DNA of 64,000 nucleotides, from positions 38,626,150 through 38,690,149 of the forward strand of contig NC_016134.3 in the NCBI RefSeq assembly GCF_000005505.3, read 5' to 3'. This stretch comes from Brachypodium distachyon. Taxonomy: Eukaryota > Streptophyta > Magnoliopsida > Poales > Poaceae. The first letter of the stretch is position 1. Each line of letters begins with the position of its first letter. The notes beneath the pieces were generated by a model that worked only from the letters and a program-made list of their open reading frames with translations, did no database searches and had not been told where the DNA came from. This document shows positions 24,842 through 35,327 of this stretch, in pieces. A program made the position numbers and the translations under genes.

Positions 24842-25734
24842 AGCGGCGGAGCCTGACCCACGGCTAATGCTGCAGCAGCATGCCTCTCGAACTAGTGTAG
24901 CCAGACAACTCCCGATTGTAATCTGCTAGTTTCTATGAATAAAGATAAGTGTTTTCCTCTGGATTTCAAGTTGTCTCGATTTTGTCATGTTCTTTCTTCT
25001 GTCTCCGGCTCTAGGTGCACAGAAGGCTCTTTCCATCCTTGGCTGTGAGCAAGGGGCTGCCGTAGCCTCGAAAACAAATATCCCGTTGCCGGATCACTCC
25101 GGCAAGGGGTCGTGCCGTTGCAGGGTTCCCTGCAACGCACACCACGCAGTGGCTGCGTCTTGGAAATGGAAGAGTGCTCACACCCAAGTTGGTATCGGCC
25201 CTTCTGTGCCCGGGGGCTGGGAGGCAGGAGGGTTGTGTGTGCTGTACTGTTTTTTCGTGCATTTCGAAAAAAAAATTGAAGCATCTTGGGCTTGGTAAAA
25301 ATCTCACGTGCAGGATAAGGATGGGGGTGCTCACGGGCTGTGTCATCTAGCGGGTAGCCACTGGTGCATGGTAACCGCTTCAAGGTTCTTACCACAGGAG
25401 GGTGTCGCCACGTGAGCCGCCGTAGTTCGGCGCGCGCGGCGGCAGGATTTTTCACCGTGCCTATAAAAGGGCATGGTGGCCATGGAACAACTCGGAGCAA
25501 AGCTGAGAAGATGGCTACAAAGGCGAGGGAGGCCGCAGAGACGCGGTGGTGGTGCATGCCATCAGCGCTCAGTGCCGATGGGTGCACTGCCACCGTGCCC
25601 ATGCCGCATCCCTCCAACAGGCGTTTCCAAGGTGAGGGTTGCCGTGGAGACGCTGTGGAGGTGCATTCCATCAGTGCTCACGCTAATGGGTGCACTACCA
25701 CAGCGTCCTTGCCGCACCCCTCAAGCAAGTGTTC
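24842..25734 (+). other. 3' untranslated region of element A, left part
   Basis: Follows the pol stop. It has an aataaa-like signal near 24937 and GC-rich non-coding sequence with a repeated gggtgcac phrase (25579, 25689). It is interrupted by element B at 25735 and resumes at 30558. Long 3' UTRs are a mark of the Tat lineage. Confidence 0.6.
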
Positions 25735-26741
25735 TGTTGCACCAGTGGCACCCGGGGTACCACCGCTGCGCGACGCGTGGGCCCCTTCCCCGGGTTCCCG
25801 GGAAGGTCCCATCCCGGGGAGCGCCGACGAGCCTCCCAGCAAGCTACCAGCCCGAAAGGGGCTAGCGGGCCTTCGGGGAATATCCCCGCTTAGGCACCTC
25901 TCGGGAAGCTGCTTCCGGGGAGGAGGTTCCCGGGTGCGCTGGGCCCGGGTGCTTCCCGTGCCGACTTGCGGGGACTGGGGGTTCCCGGACGCGTGCCCCC
26001 GCCTCGGGTCATGGGGCCCACTGGACAGAGCCGCACGGGCGCGTGGCGGGCGTGGAACACGCGGTCCCACCAAGGCAAGGAGTAAGGCACGCGGCTCAGT
26101 AAACGAGCCGACCGACGGGTAGTTACCCGTCCGATCCAAGGAACAGTGGTTGTCCAATCTTACCCTAGGGTCTTAGGCCCCTAGCAGCGGAGGTGGCACC
26201 CATGCATGCCACCAGCTCACCGGGAAGAGTTGCGTGCCTCCCCGTTGGACACCTGTAGCCCATGCACCGTGGCACATGTGGCATCCCCTTGCGTATAAAA
26301 GGAGGACCCATGCCAACGGTCATGGGGGTTAGACAGTTGACGGGGGTTGGACAGTTGACGGGTCAGACAGTTGGGAGGATAGTGAGTTGATCAGTTGGTT
26401 CCGGTAGACAGCAAGCAGAGAATAGCAAGGAGTACTTAGACATTGAGAGGAAGCCCGGGAACTGGCCCGGCGAGAACCGTAAATGCTTGATCCGCAATCA
26501 ATATCAGTTCAGACAGGCAGGACGTAGGGTTTTACACCTCCGGGTGGCCCGAACCTGGGTAAAAAACGGGTGTGCATTTGTTCTGGTACTAGCGCGCCCT
26601 CTTGGCACTTGGTCTCACCGGCCCCATAGGGCCTCATCGACCGTGCCGGCGATAACCGGGTCTCCGTCCCAGACGCCCGTACCGAACCTAAAAGGGGGAC
26701 GTGGCTGCACGCCCCCGGTGTCAGAGCACCGAGCGACGACA
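25735..26741 (+). repeat. 5' LTR of element B
   Basis: 1007 bases from tgttgcacc to gagcgacgaca, with a TATA at about 26294-26300 (gcgtataaaagg). It is followed directly by the tctggcgcgccagg box that often follows the 5' LTR in Tat-type elements and includes the primer-binding site. Confidence 0.85.
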
Positions 26742-26836
26742 TCTGGCGCGCCAGGTAGGGGGCGCGGAAGTGGACAGCGCCGGAGATCGCCGGCAGCACA
26801 AGTTCCCATCGGCATCGGCTTCACTCTTCTTCGTCG

Positions 26837-28748
26837 ATGAGCCTTGTCACCATGCCCCCCAAGCGGGCTGGTGATTCACGCATAGACCCGCGTGAGGCCC
26901 CAGCGGCGCACACGCGGTCGCACGACGTGCGACCCGAGTCGGGAGCTCAAGAGTATCCCGAGCCCTCGAGGGTGCAGCAAACGCAACTGCCTCAACCGCC
27001 TCCCCAGCCGTCGACCGACAATCCGCCGAGGGGACCGGCTGCCCCCAGCGCCGGGGGCAGTCGGGCGAGCACGCACGGCGTCGCCCGGGCCAGCCAGCGG
27101 GTGGAGTCGCGACCTGAGGATGCCCCACGGCAGCGGCACCCGGAGCACGCCGCGTCACGGGCGACCCCTAGAGGTTCGCACCCTGCGCACCCGGAGGCGT
27201 TCGGGGCCAGGGCGGGAAGCAGCCGTTCAGGAAACCGGTTGCCCCCCGTGTGAACCCCGGCTAAAGCCATCGTCGCCGCGTGCGTCATGGTGCGGTACGA
27301 GCCGCAGCAGGGCACGCCGGCGCACGACACGTGGGGCGAGGAGTTGGCAGCGCTGCTCGCCCTGGCTGCCCAGCAGCCGCAAGGCAAGGGCGCCCCGGTA
27401 GGCTCCGGCCACGGGCCGAACTCAGAGCGCGAAGGCGCGCCGCCCGCCTCGTGATAGGGGGAGAACCCTCCCCCTCCTCAGCGGGGCCTGGTAGACGGGG
27501 GCCCGGAGGGGTCCTCGAATTCAGCGTCTTCTTGCACGTGGCATCTTGAATGCCGGACAACAGGAGGATCTGCGCCCGTGCTTGGAGCGCCCGCGCAGGC
27601 GAGAGGTGGAGCGCCAGCGCCCACTGGAGCAAGAAGACGCTCCCCTGGGCCCAGAAGACGGCTGCACCGTGTTCGCGCGCGAGTTGCGGCGGGTGGTGTG
27701 GCCCCGTAAGTTCCGAGCGCCTGCGCTCGGTACATACGACGGGACCGCTAACCCCAAAGATTTTCTCCTGACCTATACGCTGGGCATGCATGCCATCGGC
27801 GCCGACGACAAGGTCAGGGCGAACTGGTTCCCGATGGTCCTGAAGGGATCAGCGCGAACCTGATCGCTCAACCTGCCCGCCGGATCCGTCGCCACCTGGC
27901 CAGACCTGCGCGAGCAGTTCTTGAGCGCGTTCCAGGGCGGCTATAAGCGCCCGAGAATCATGGCGGAGCTGCACACCATCGTGCAAAAACTGGGAGAGAC
28001 GTTGCGGGCCTTCGTCGACCGCTTCTCCAATCTCTCCTATTCTATCCCGGAGGCGAAGGCGGCCGCCATCATTAACACCTTCGCCATCAACGTCCGCGAT
28101 CCCAAGATGCGTGAGAAGCTGAGCACGCATCGGATCCGGACGACGCAAGACTTGTACGCCTTGGCACACAAGTGCGCCATGGCCGAGGAGGGGCGCCTAG
28201 CGCCTGAGCTGGCAGCCCAGGCTGCCGCGAGCCCTGGTGAGGGCTCGCAGAAGAAGGGTTCCCGTAAGCGCAGCGGGAAGCAAGTCCTCGCTGCGGACTC
28301 GGGGGCTCCTGCAGCGAGGCCCACGAAGAAGGCCTCACCGGGGGGAGAGTCTGGTGGGAAGCAGGGCGACGCGCCCCGCTGCCCTATCCACAACAACTCC
28401 ACCCATGACGCGCAGAGTTGCCACGTCCTGCAAGGGATCAAGCAGCGGCGGGAGCAGCGCCACGAGGAGCGCCGCGCCGCCGGCGCCTGCTTCAATTGTG
28501 GCGACATCGGGCATCTCTCCCGAGATTGCCCGAACGACCCCAGAGCGGGTCCGAGGCCGGCCGGCGGTGGTGCCGACAGGGTTGAACCCCAAGGAGGGCG
28601 CAGCCAGCCCCTCGCTGTGCGGGAACGCCCTCCTCGGGGCCGTGACAGGGCGCGCGCCAAGGAGCAGCGCGAGTCCGACTATTCCGGCGGCGACGAGCCG
28701 GGCTTCCAGGAGCCTCGTGGCGTCGCCTGCATCCATCGGAGAGCGTGA
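26837..28748 (+). pseudogene. Tat-lineage gag (element B)
   Basis: The leader part is basic and Pro/Arg-rich (26837-27253). After frame changes, the capsid region reads from 27546 (LGTYDGTANPKDFLLTY) to a TGA at 27861 in a position where the family has Trp. It resumes with VATWPDLREQFLSAFQ and is open from 27921 to 28748 with a CCHC knuckle (CFNCGDIGHLSRDC, about 28491-28532). The single in-frame stop and leader frameshifts make it a pseudogene. Confidence 0.8.
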
Positions 28749-30369
28749 ACGCCATGGTGAAGCGCCTCACCCGCGACGGGTGCGCGCTGTTGCCGGACAC
28801 GGAGCCGCAACAGCCGCTGAGGTCGTCGCACGTGCCGATCACCTTCAGCGCCGACGATCACCCGGTGCGACAGTTGGGTTCCGGGGTAATACCCTTCGTC
28901 GTCTCGCTGATCATTAGCAATATGACGGTGACCGAGGTGCTGGTGGACAACGGAGCGGGGCTTAACGTCCTGTCCGCCAGGCTAGTGGAAAAGCTCCAGC
29001 TGCCGATGGAGCAGCTGAAGCCCACCGAACCGTTCCGGGGGGTGAACCCCGGGATCGTGCGCCCGCTGGGACGCATCACGCTGCCGGTCACCTTCGGGTC
29101 CCGGGAAGCGTTCAGGACCGAGCACATAGTGTTCGACGTGGGGCATACCCTGTTGCCCTACAACGGGATCCTTGGTCGGCCGACGCTGATCAAGTTTATG
29201 GCGGCTACGCATTGCGCCTACGGCGTGATGAAGATGCCGTCCGTCTACGGAGTCCTCTCCATCGGGTGCGATCTCAAAGACGCTGCTTGGTGCGTTGGCG
29301 AGGTCGTCCGGGCCGCTGCTGCAGCTGACGCCGGCGACGAAGGTGTTGTCGAGGACGACGCCTTGCCGGGTGACGCCCCGGCAACGAAGAAGGCCCACGC
29401 CACCCCGCAAGGGCTAGCCGGAGGAGGCGCTGGCTCGAGCTCGCATCCCGGCAAGGGGCGGGGGCTCCGGGAGGAGGCCGCCAAAGTGAAGAAGCTGCCC
29501 CTCCAAGCCGGCGACAAGGAGCGCACCGTTACCGTCGGTGCGAACCTGACCGCCGAATAGGAAAGCGCCCTCGTCCCCTTCCTCCGGGAAAACGACGACG
29601 TGTTCCCCTGGGAACCGTGGGACTTTCCCGGAGTCCCCAAGGAGGTGATTGAGCATCGGCTCGCGGTGCGCCCGGACACGCACCCCATCAAGCAGAAGAT
29701 CCAGCGGCAGGCACAAGAGCGGAAAGATTTCATCAAGCAAGAGGTGGGCAAGCTCAGGGCTGCCGGGGCGATCAGGGAAGTTTTGTACCCCACTTGGCTG
29801 GCTAACTCTGTAGTAGTGCCCAAAGCGGGGAATAAGCTTTGCATGTGCGTAGATTTTACCAATCTTAATCGTGCATTCCCCAAGGATCCCTTCCCTGTAC
29901 CCTGTATCGACCAGATAGTTGATTCTACCGCTGGTTGTGACCTGTTGAGTTTTCTGGACGCTTTCTCCGGCTACCATCAAATCAAGATGGCGGTCGAGGA
30001 TGAGAAAAAGACAGCGTTTATCACCCCGGGTTGCTGCTATTGCTATACATGCATGCCTTTCGGGTTGAACAACGCGGGCTCCACATTCCAGCGCGCCCTG
30101 CGCGAATGTTTGGGGCCTCAGCTAGGCCGCAACGCAGAGGCCTACATGGATGACATCGTCATCAAATCAAAGCGTAGGGACTCGCTGGTTGATGACCTGC
30201 GGGAGACATTTGACAACCTCCGCAAGATCAAGCTCAGGCTGAACCCTGATAAGTGCACCTTCGGCGTCAACTCCGGGCAACTTCTGGGTTTCTTGGTTTC
30301 ACACCGGGGGATACAAGCCATCAAGAAGATGGAGGCTCCCCGCAAGGTGAAAGATGTCCAGCGCCCCCG
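28745..30369 (+). pseudogene. Tat-lineage protease and reverse transcriptase, truncated (element B)
   Basis: The protease part reads VPITFSADD, then VLVDNGAGLNVL, where the family's catalytic Asp is followed by an unusual Asn-Gly-Ala, and then YNGILGRPTL. A TAG at 29558-29560 interrupts the frame. The reverse transcriptase follows with VDFTNLNRAFPKDPFP, FLDAFSGYHQI, MPFGLNNAGSTFQR and the YMDD catalytic box (about 30145). It is cut at 30369, where the 3' LTR fragment starts. Confidence 0.85.
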
Positions 30370-30552
30370 GTAAAAAACAGGTGTGCATTTGTTCTGGTAC
30401 TAGCGCGCCCTCTTGGCACTTGGTCTCACCGGCCCCATAGGGCCTCATCGACCGTGCCGGCGATAACCGGGTCTCCGCCTCAGACGCCCCTACCGAACCT
30501 AAAAGGGGGACGTGGCTGCACGCCCCCGGTGTCGGAGCACCGAGCGACGACA
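30370..30552 (+). repeat. 3' LTR fragment of element B
   Basis: The 183 bases match the last 183 bases of the 5' LTR (26559-26741) with few differences and no length change. It ends in gagcgacgaca and is followed by the target duplication. Confidence 0.85.
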
Positions 30553-31084
30553 TGTTCCGGGTGCAGGACTGACACGTTTGGCACGAGAACAGACAGCTAA
30601 GTGCATTATCCTAGACGCCTAGTTTTCTAGTACTCAATGCTGGCTCGATGGTGTGGGTCGGGTCTTGCGTATGGCTGGAGTGTTAGAAGGACGTTTGCGG
30701 GGGGAGTGCGCTCCTCATGCGGCTTGCGGGTCCGCCCCGTGGGCGCGTGCTTGGGAGTAGCTAACCCGCAAGCGGAGTGGCTCGCCGCTGCTATTTGGCC
30801 CCAGGTTGGCACTGCGGGTCCGTCCCAGGTCCCTGGTCTGGTTAAGTAGCGCGCGAGTCTCCGGCAACACAAAGCACAACACACGAGGGCAAGAAGATCC
30901 ACCCCACGAGTCAATTTCAGGGACAAGTACCAAGTAGAACCAGGAAGCAAAATTGCTAAAAGAGTAGCGAATGATTACATGGACTAATAAAACGATAATT
31001 GTTCTGCGCTAAGCACGCCACTTGCAGGAAACAAAAGGAAAAATAAAAGCTTGCAGGAGACTAAGACAGCTGGTTGCCGGGGGC

Positions 31085-34052
31085 TTACGCTGGGGGCTCC
31101 GGCTCCGGCTTCCTCTGCATCCGATCCATCACTTCGTCGACGAACCGGCTTACTGCCCTGGAGTGGGTGGGACCGTCCTTGCTGTCCGACCACGCGTCCA
31201 GCAGCGTCTCGAAGGGGAAGTCGGGGTGGTGGTAGTGCACCCGGAGGAGGATCGTCTCGGTGATCTCCTTGGCGCACGACGCTATCTCCCTGTCATAGAA
31301 CTTGGAGATCCACACATCCAGCGCCCCAAGCTTCCCCACCATGTCGGAGAAGAATGGGATCAGGGTGCTGGGAGGAGTAGCTGCTGACCAGCTCGCTCTT
31401 CTCATTGAGGCGAGCCTGAGCTGTCGTGAGCACCTCCTCGTGCTCCTTGTTGGCTTTCTCCCGCGCCGCGGCCAGCGAGTCCAACGCTTGCTACTTGTGC
31501 TGACGTCCGTGCTGTCCACCTTCGCGGCCTGCAGCTCGAACCTCGGCAGCAGCTCGCGCATGGCCTGGGCGATCTCGTGCAGCTTCTCAGTATCTCTCCG
31601 CCGCTGCTCCGCCAACTTGTCGTGGTTGCCACGTGCCAGCAACACCGCATGCTTGGCCTTGCGGAGGAGTTCCGCGAGCCGCGCGATCTCCTTGGCCTTG
31701 GCCACATTGTCCTCGCCCATCTTGACGAGCTCGCCCCGGGCGGTGGACAATTCCGACTCGAGATGGGCGCTCCTTTCCTTGGCGGAATTGAGCTCCTTCT
31801 CTCGCCGCGCCGACGCCGTTGCCGCATCCTCCGCGGCCTTGGCCTGCTCCTCCAGCTTCGCGCGCAGCGCCTGGAGCTGGGAGGAGTAGCTGCTGACCAG
31901 CTCGCTCTTCTCGTTGAGGCGAGCCTGAGCTGTCGCGAGCACCTCCTCGTGCTCCTTGTTGGCTTTCTCCCGCGCCGCGGCCAGCGAGTCCAACGCTTGC
32001 TAGTGCTCGGCGCGTTGAGCCTCCAGTTGCCGGTGAAGCTCTTCCTCGGAAACCACCGGCGTTGCGGCCTCGTCCCTGGCCTACCAGGCCAGGCGGATCT
32101 CCTCCCATAGCCGAGAGAGCTCCTCAACTCTGCGTCCTCGACGTCAAAGGTGAGGTCAATCACCGCCTCGTCCGTCCCCGTGGCGGGCGCGCTAGGACCT
32201 GTAGCAAAAGTAAGGTTAGTACTTCAATAAACTGGAGTATTCGGCAATGAGCGCAAGGGAGTTTTGAACGAGTACCTTGCGGGGCCGTCGTGCTTGCGAG
32301 GGGAGCCTTGTCCCCCTCTGTCCCGGCTCCTGCTGCCGGGCTGTCCGCTGCGGGCTGGATTTCGCCTGCGAGACAAGGTAATGGCACGGTTATGGGCCAA
32401 TGTGCAGAAGGAGCATGTGCAATGGAATCAGGGGAGGGGCCTGTACCTGTTGCGGGCTCCTCCTCCACTAGGATCGGGTCGGCGGCAAGCGTGGTGGCGG
32501 CGCCGCTGGCCCCCGTGCCGGTTTGACTGGCACTGGCACTGGCCCGGGTGCGCGGCTTCTTGCTTGGCGCGGCGGGTGCAGTGTCCGTCCTCCCCCTCTT
32601 GCCGGCTCCGGCCGGATTGCTGTCCCTGCGAGGCATCAACAAGGATGTGAAGGAACGAAGGCAAGCGCAAAACTTGTAGATAGAAGGGGCGGGGAGCGTC
32701 AACTTACTTCAGGGGATTGAGCCTGAGCGAGTAACCCGTGAAGATTCCCCGCTTTGGTGGGGCTGCGCACCCTCGTGGAGTTGCCGCCGCCCCGGTTGCC
32801 GCGGCAACCGCCGGGGCACCCGCAGCCGTCGCAGAGGAAGCTGCAGCCGCCGGCGACCTTGGTCGCCGCACTAGTGGCACGTCGCCTTCGTCCTCCGCCT
32901 CCGCCTCGGGGAGGGCTGTCCTGGCCCCGGCAACCCCGCCAGCCTCGTCGCCGGAGGACTCATCGCCGGGCCAGCTGGAGTCCGATCCCCCCTCGCTTTC
33001 CTCGGCCGCTCGCTTCCCACGGGCTGCGGGGCTCGAGCAGGGGAATCGTACATCAGCCCCCACTCGTTGCAGGGCCGGTCGCTGCTGACGATGTCGTGCA
33101 GCCCCGCGACGCCGGCTTGAAGGGATGGAGCCCCCAGGGGCAGATCCGTGATTCCCTTCCTCGCCGGTGATTCCCTTCACCCACGCACGGATCGCCTCCA
33201 GGGTCACACCCGTGCTTTGGAGGCGCGTGGTGTCCCCGGGCCCCGTGTACATCCACGCGGAGCGAGACCGCAGCTGCAGCGGCGCGATGCGCCGGCTAAT
33301 GTAGAAACGCACCACATCAAGATCAGTGAGCCCCGCTAGTCGCAGGGCCTTGATCCTCTCAACGATGGGGAGGAGCTCCGCGTCGCGGCTGTAGCGGTCC
33401 CGCCAACTGCCGTTGCTCACCGGCAGCTTGGTGGGCACGTAGATGAACTCGTCGGGTTCCTCCACGCGAACCCAACACCAATCTGTGCGCCACTCCTTCT
33501 CGATTTTCTTCTCCGTCCGCACGATGAACTCCGACTTCATCTTATCGCGGGCCCAAAACACCACCCCCGACGACGTCGCGCCTGATTGCTCGACGCGCGG
33601 GTAGAAGTAGTGCCAGAATAATGCCACTGACGGCACCACTCCGACAAACCCTTCGCAAAGGAACTAGAAGACGGCAAGAAGGAAGAGTGAGGTGGGTGGA
33701 GCTGCGCAACCCGGAGCTGGTACGCCGCCATGAGTGCGTGGAGAAAGAGGGAGTACAGAGGTACCAGCCCGGCGAGGATGAAGCGGGCGAACACCCAGAA
33801 GTCATTGTCCTGGTGGTCGCCGCCGGCGGGGAAGACGAGCGTCTCGCCGTACTCGTTGAATGGGGAAGCGACGGCGTGCCGGATCTTGTCGAGCCCCTCG
33901 CCATTGTAGCCGGGCTTGAACAAGCCCCACATGGCCCTCAACTCCCGGTTCTTCTGGTCCTTCTCCGAGAGAGGCTTCTTGGGAGCCTTCTCGCCTTTGT
34001 CGGCCGCAGAACTCTTGGAGCCTTTCCCTCTCTTGGGGGTTGTGGGCGTCAT
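31085..34052 (-). pseudogene. Antisense ORF of the Tat element (putative gypsy-type transposon family)
   Basis: Tat-lineage elements often carry an extra gene between pol and 3' LTR on the opposite strand; its function is unknown. Here it begins at 34052 (MTPTTPKRGKGSK) and has the family's FNEYGETLVFP region. It shifts frame around 33680-33640, with a TAG in the displaced frame, and goes on as VALFWHYFYPRVEQSG to LPRRYSRDAE-like sequence down to 32704. A Ser/Ala-rich part with likely introns (32160-32700) is followed by a long coiled coil (about 31500-31990) and the ending KLGALDVWISKFYDREI to RMQRKPEPEPPA at 31085. The coiled-coil part holds a 126-bp direct repeat. Degenerate, but every section is recognisable. 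Confidence 0.7.
31368..32002. repeat. 126-bp direct repeat in the antisense ORF
   Basis: 31368-31493 and 31877-32002 are nearly identical (a few substitutions) at a spacing of 509 bases. The repeat codes the coiled-coil segment MDSLAAAREKANKEHEEVL. It suggests a local duplication that inserted an extra segment into the C-terminal half and shifted the frame. Confidence 0.8.
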
Positions 34053-34457
34053 GGGGAATGTGAGCGGAGACTAGCGGGATTCAGAGGCGCAAGGAAGAAT
34101 GCGGATGAGGAAGAAGGGCTGGGGGCTAAGTGTTTGCCCCTCAGCACAGCGGTGGGGTTTTATAGTACCCCGGCGCTGAGCAACGGTCGCATCCGCACCC
34201 TAGGAGCGCGCTGGGGATAACTACGCTTAAAGAGGGGGAATGCGAGACGTGGCCTTAACCACCCGTGATTAAGGGGAGGTTAGGGCGGAAATCTCGCCCC
34301 ACCACTCTGCCCGTAACGGCGGAGTCCTTGGAGTAACGCATAAACGGGAACCCGAAACGACTCGGGACCCACGCGTCAGATAAGGGCGTAGCCCGGCAAC
34401 CGACCACGGGTGATTTCGCCCGGGAACAGGCGTTGCCGGCCCACGCCCGAGGGCTAA

Positions 34458-35327
34458 TGTCGCACCAGTGACACCCGGGGTACCACCACTGCTTGATGCG
34501 TGGGTCGCCTCACCTGCTCCCCGCAAGGATAGCACCCTGGGCAGCACCGCACAAGCTGCCCGGCAAGTCACCAACCTGGCAGGGCTAGCCGGCTGCGGGG
34601 GTTACCCTGGAAGGCGACGAGAGAATTCCCGCCTGGGTGCCCCCCGGGAAGGTCACTTGCCGGGGAGGGCGCTCCCGGGCGCAGGCACTTACAATAGGGA
34701 CGGTACCCAGCAGGCAGAGCATCGACGCCACGTGGCCGCCCGGCAGGCTCCCTGTGCGCAGGGTTGGTCAGGGCGAGGAGTGTGGCACAAGCAAGCATTT
34801 AATGCTCCGACAGAAAGGTGATTCCCCGTCCATTCAGCCCACAGTGACTGGTCCGCAGTGCATCTAGGGCACGTACCGCCCTAGTTGCAGCGCTACGTAC
34901 TGTGCATGCAAGCCAGCGCAGCAAGAGCAAGCTGTCTAGGGTCTTTACTCAACACTTGTCACCCATGCACTGAGACACCTGTGACATCCCTTTGAGTATA
35001 AAAGGAGGACCATCCCCAACGGTCAAAAGGTTTGGTTCTTACTAGTTTTAGCCCAGAAGTAGCAAGTAGCACTTAGCAGAAAAAGAGAGAGCGCCCGGGG
35101 ACTCCCCCGGCAACTTGTAAACCCTAGTTCATTGGCTAATACAAGGTCAGAAGCAGGACATAGTGTTTTACACCTCAGGGTGGCCCGAACCTGGGTAAAA
35201 CGGTCTTGTCCATCTTTACGCTTGACATTGGCCTCGTCGCCGATCGTCGGAGCAATCCCCAACGCCCACTGTCGAGCCAAAAAGGGGGTGCCTTGCATCC
35301 TCGGTGTCTAAGCCCCAGGCTACAACA
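34458..35327 (+). repeat. 3' LTR of element A
   Basis: 870 bases from tgtcgcaccag to ctacaaca, with TATA at about 34996-35002. A polypurine-type tract (cgagggctaa) lies directly before it. It is flanked by the atatc duplication. It is the same family as the solo LTR at 49301-50178. Confidence 0.9.

Larger units (their letters stand above)
25735..30552 (+). mobile_element. Internally deleted Tat-lineage Gypsy element (element B)
   Basis: Nested in the 3' UTR of element A. The target duplication tgttc is intact at 25730-25734 and 30553-30557. It has a full 5' LTR, gag, protease and reverse transcriptase. A deletion then joins the RT region at 30369 directly to the last 183 bases of the 3' LTR. 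RNase H, integrase, 3' UTR and most of the 3' LTR are lost. The LTR start (tgttgcaccagtggcacc) resembles that of element A (tgtcgcaccagtgacacc), so the two are related families. Confidence 0.88.
16837..35327 (+). mobile_element. Composite Tat-lineage Ty3/Gypsy retrotransposon (element A)
   Basis: The outer element of the block. The left LTR starts tgtcgcaccag at 16837, and the right LTR ends ggctacaaca at 35327. The 5-bp target duplication atatc is present at 16832-16836 and 35328-35332. What survives of the element itself is a truncated 5' LTR, the last about 70 codons of Tat-type pol, a long 3' untranslated region with an antisense ORF, and a full 3' LTR. By hand count the two LTRs differ at about 19 of 569 aligned positions, so the insertion is not very old. 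Inside lie Tekay-lineage sequence, a solo LTR (19172-22470) and element B (25735-30552). The original gag and most of pol are missing. Confidence 0.88.

Noticed and set aside
26847..29980. Long minus-strand frames across element B
   Set aside because: They mirror the GC-rich gag, protease and RT frames on the plus strand and carry no motifs.
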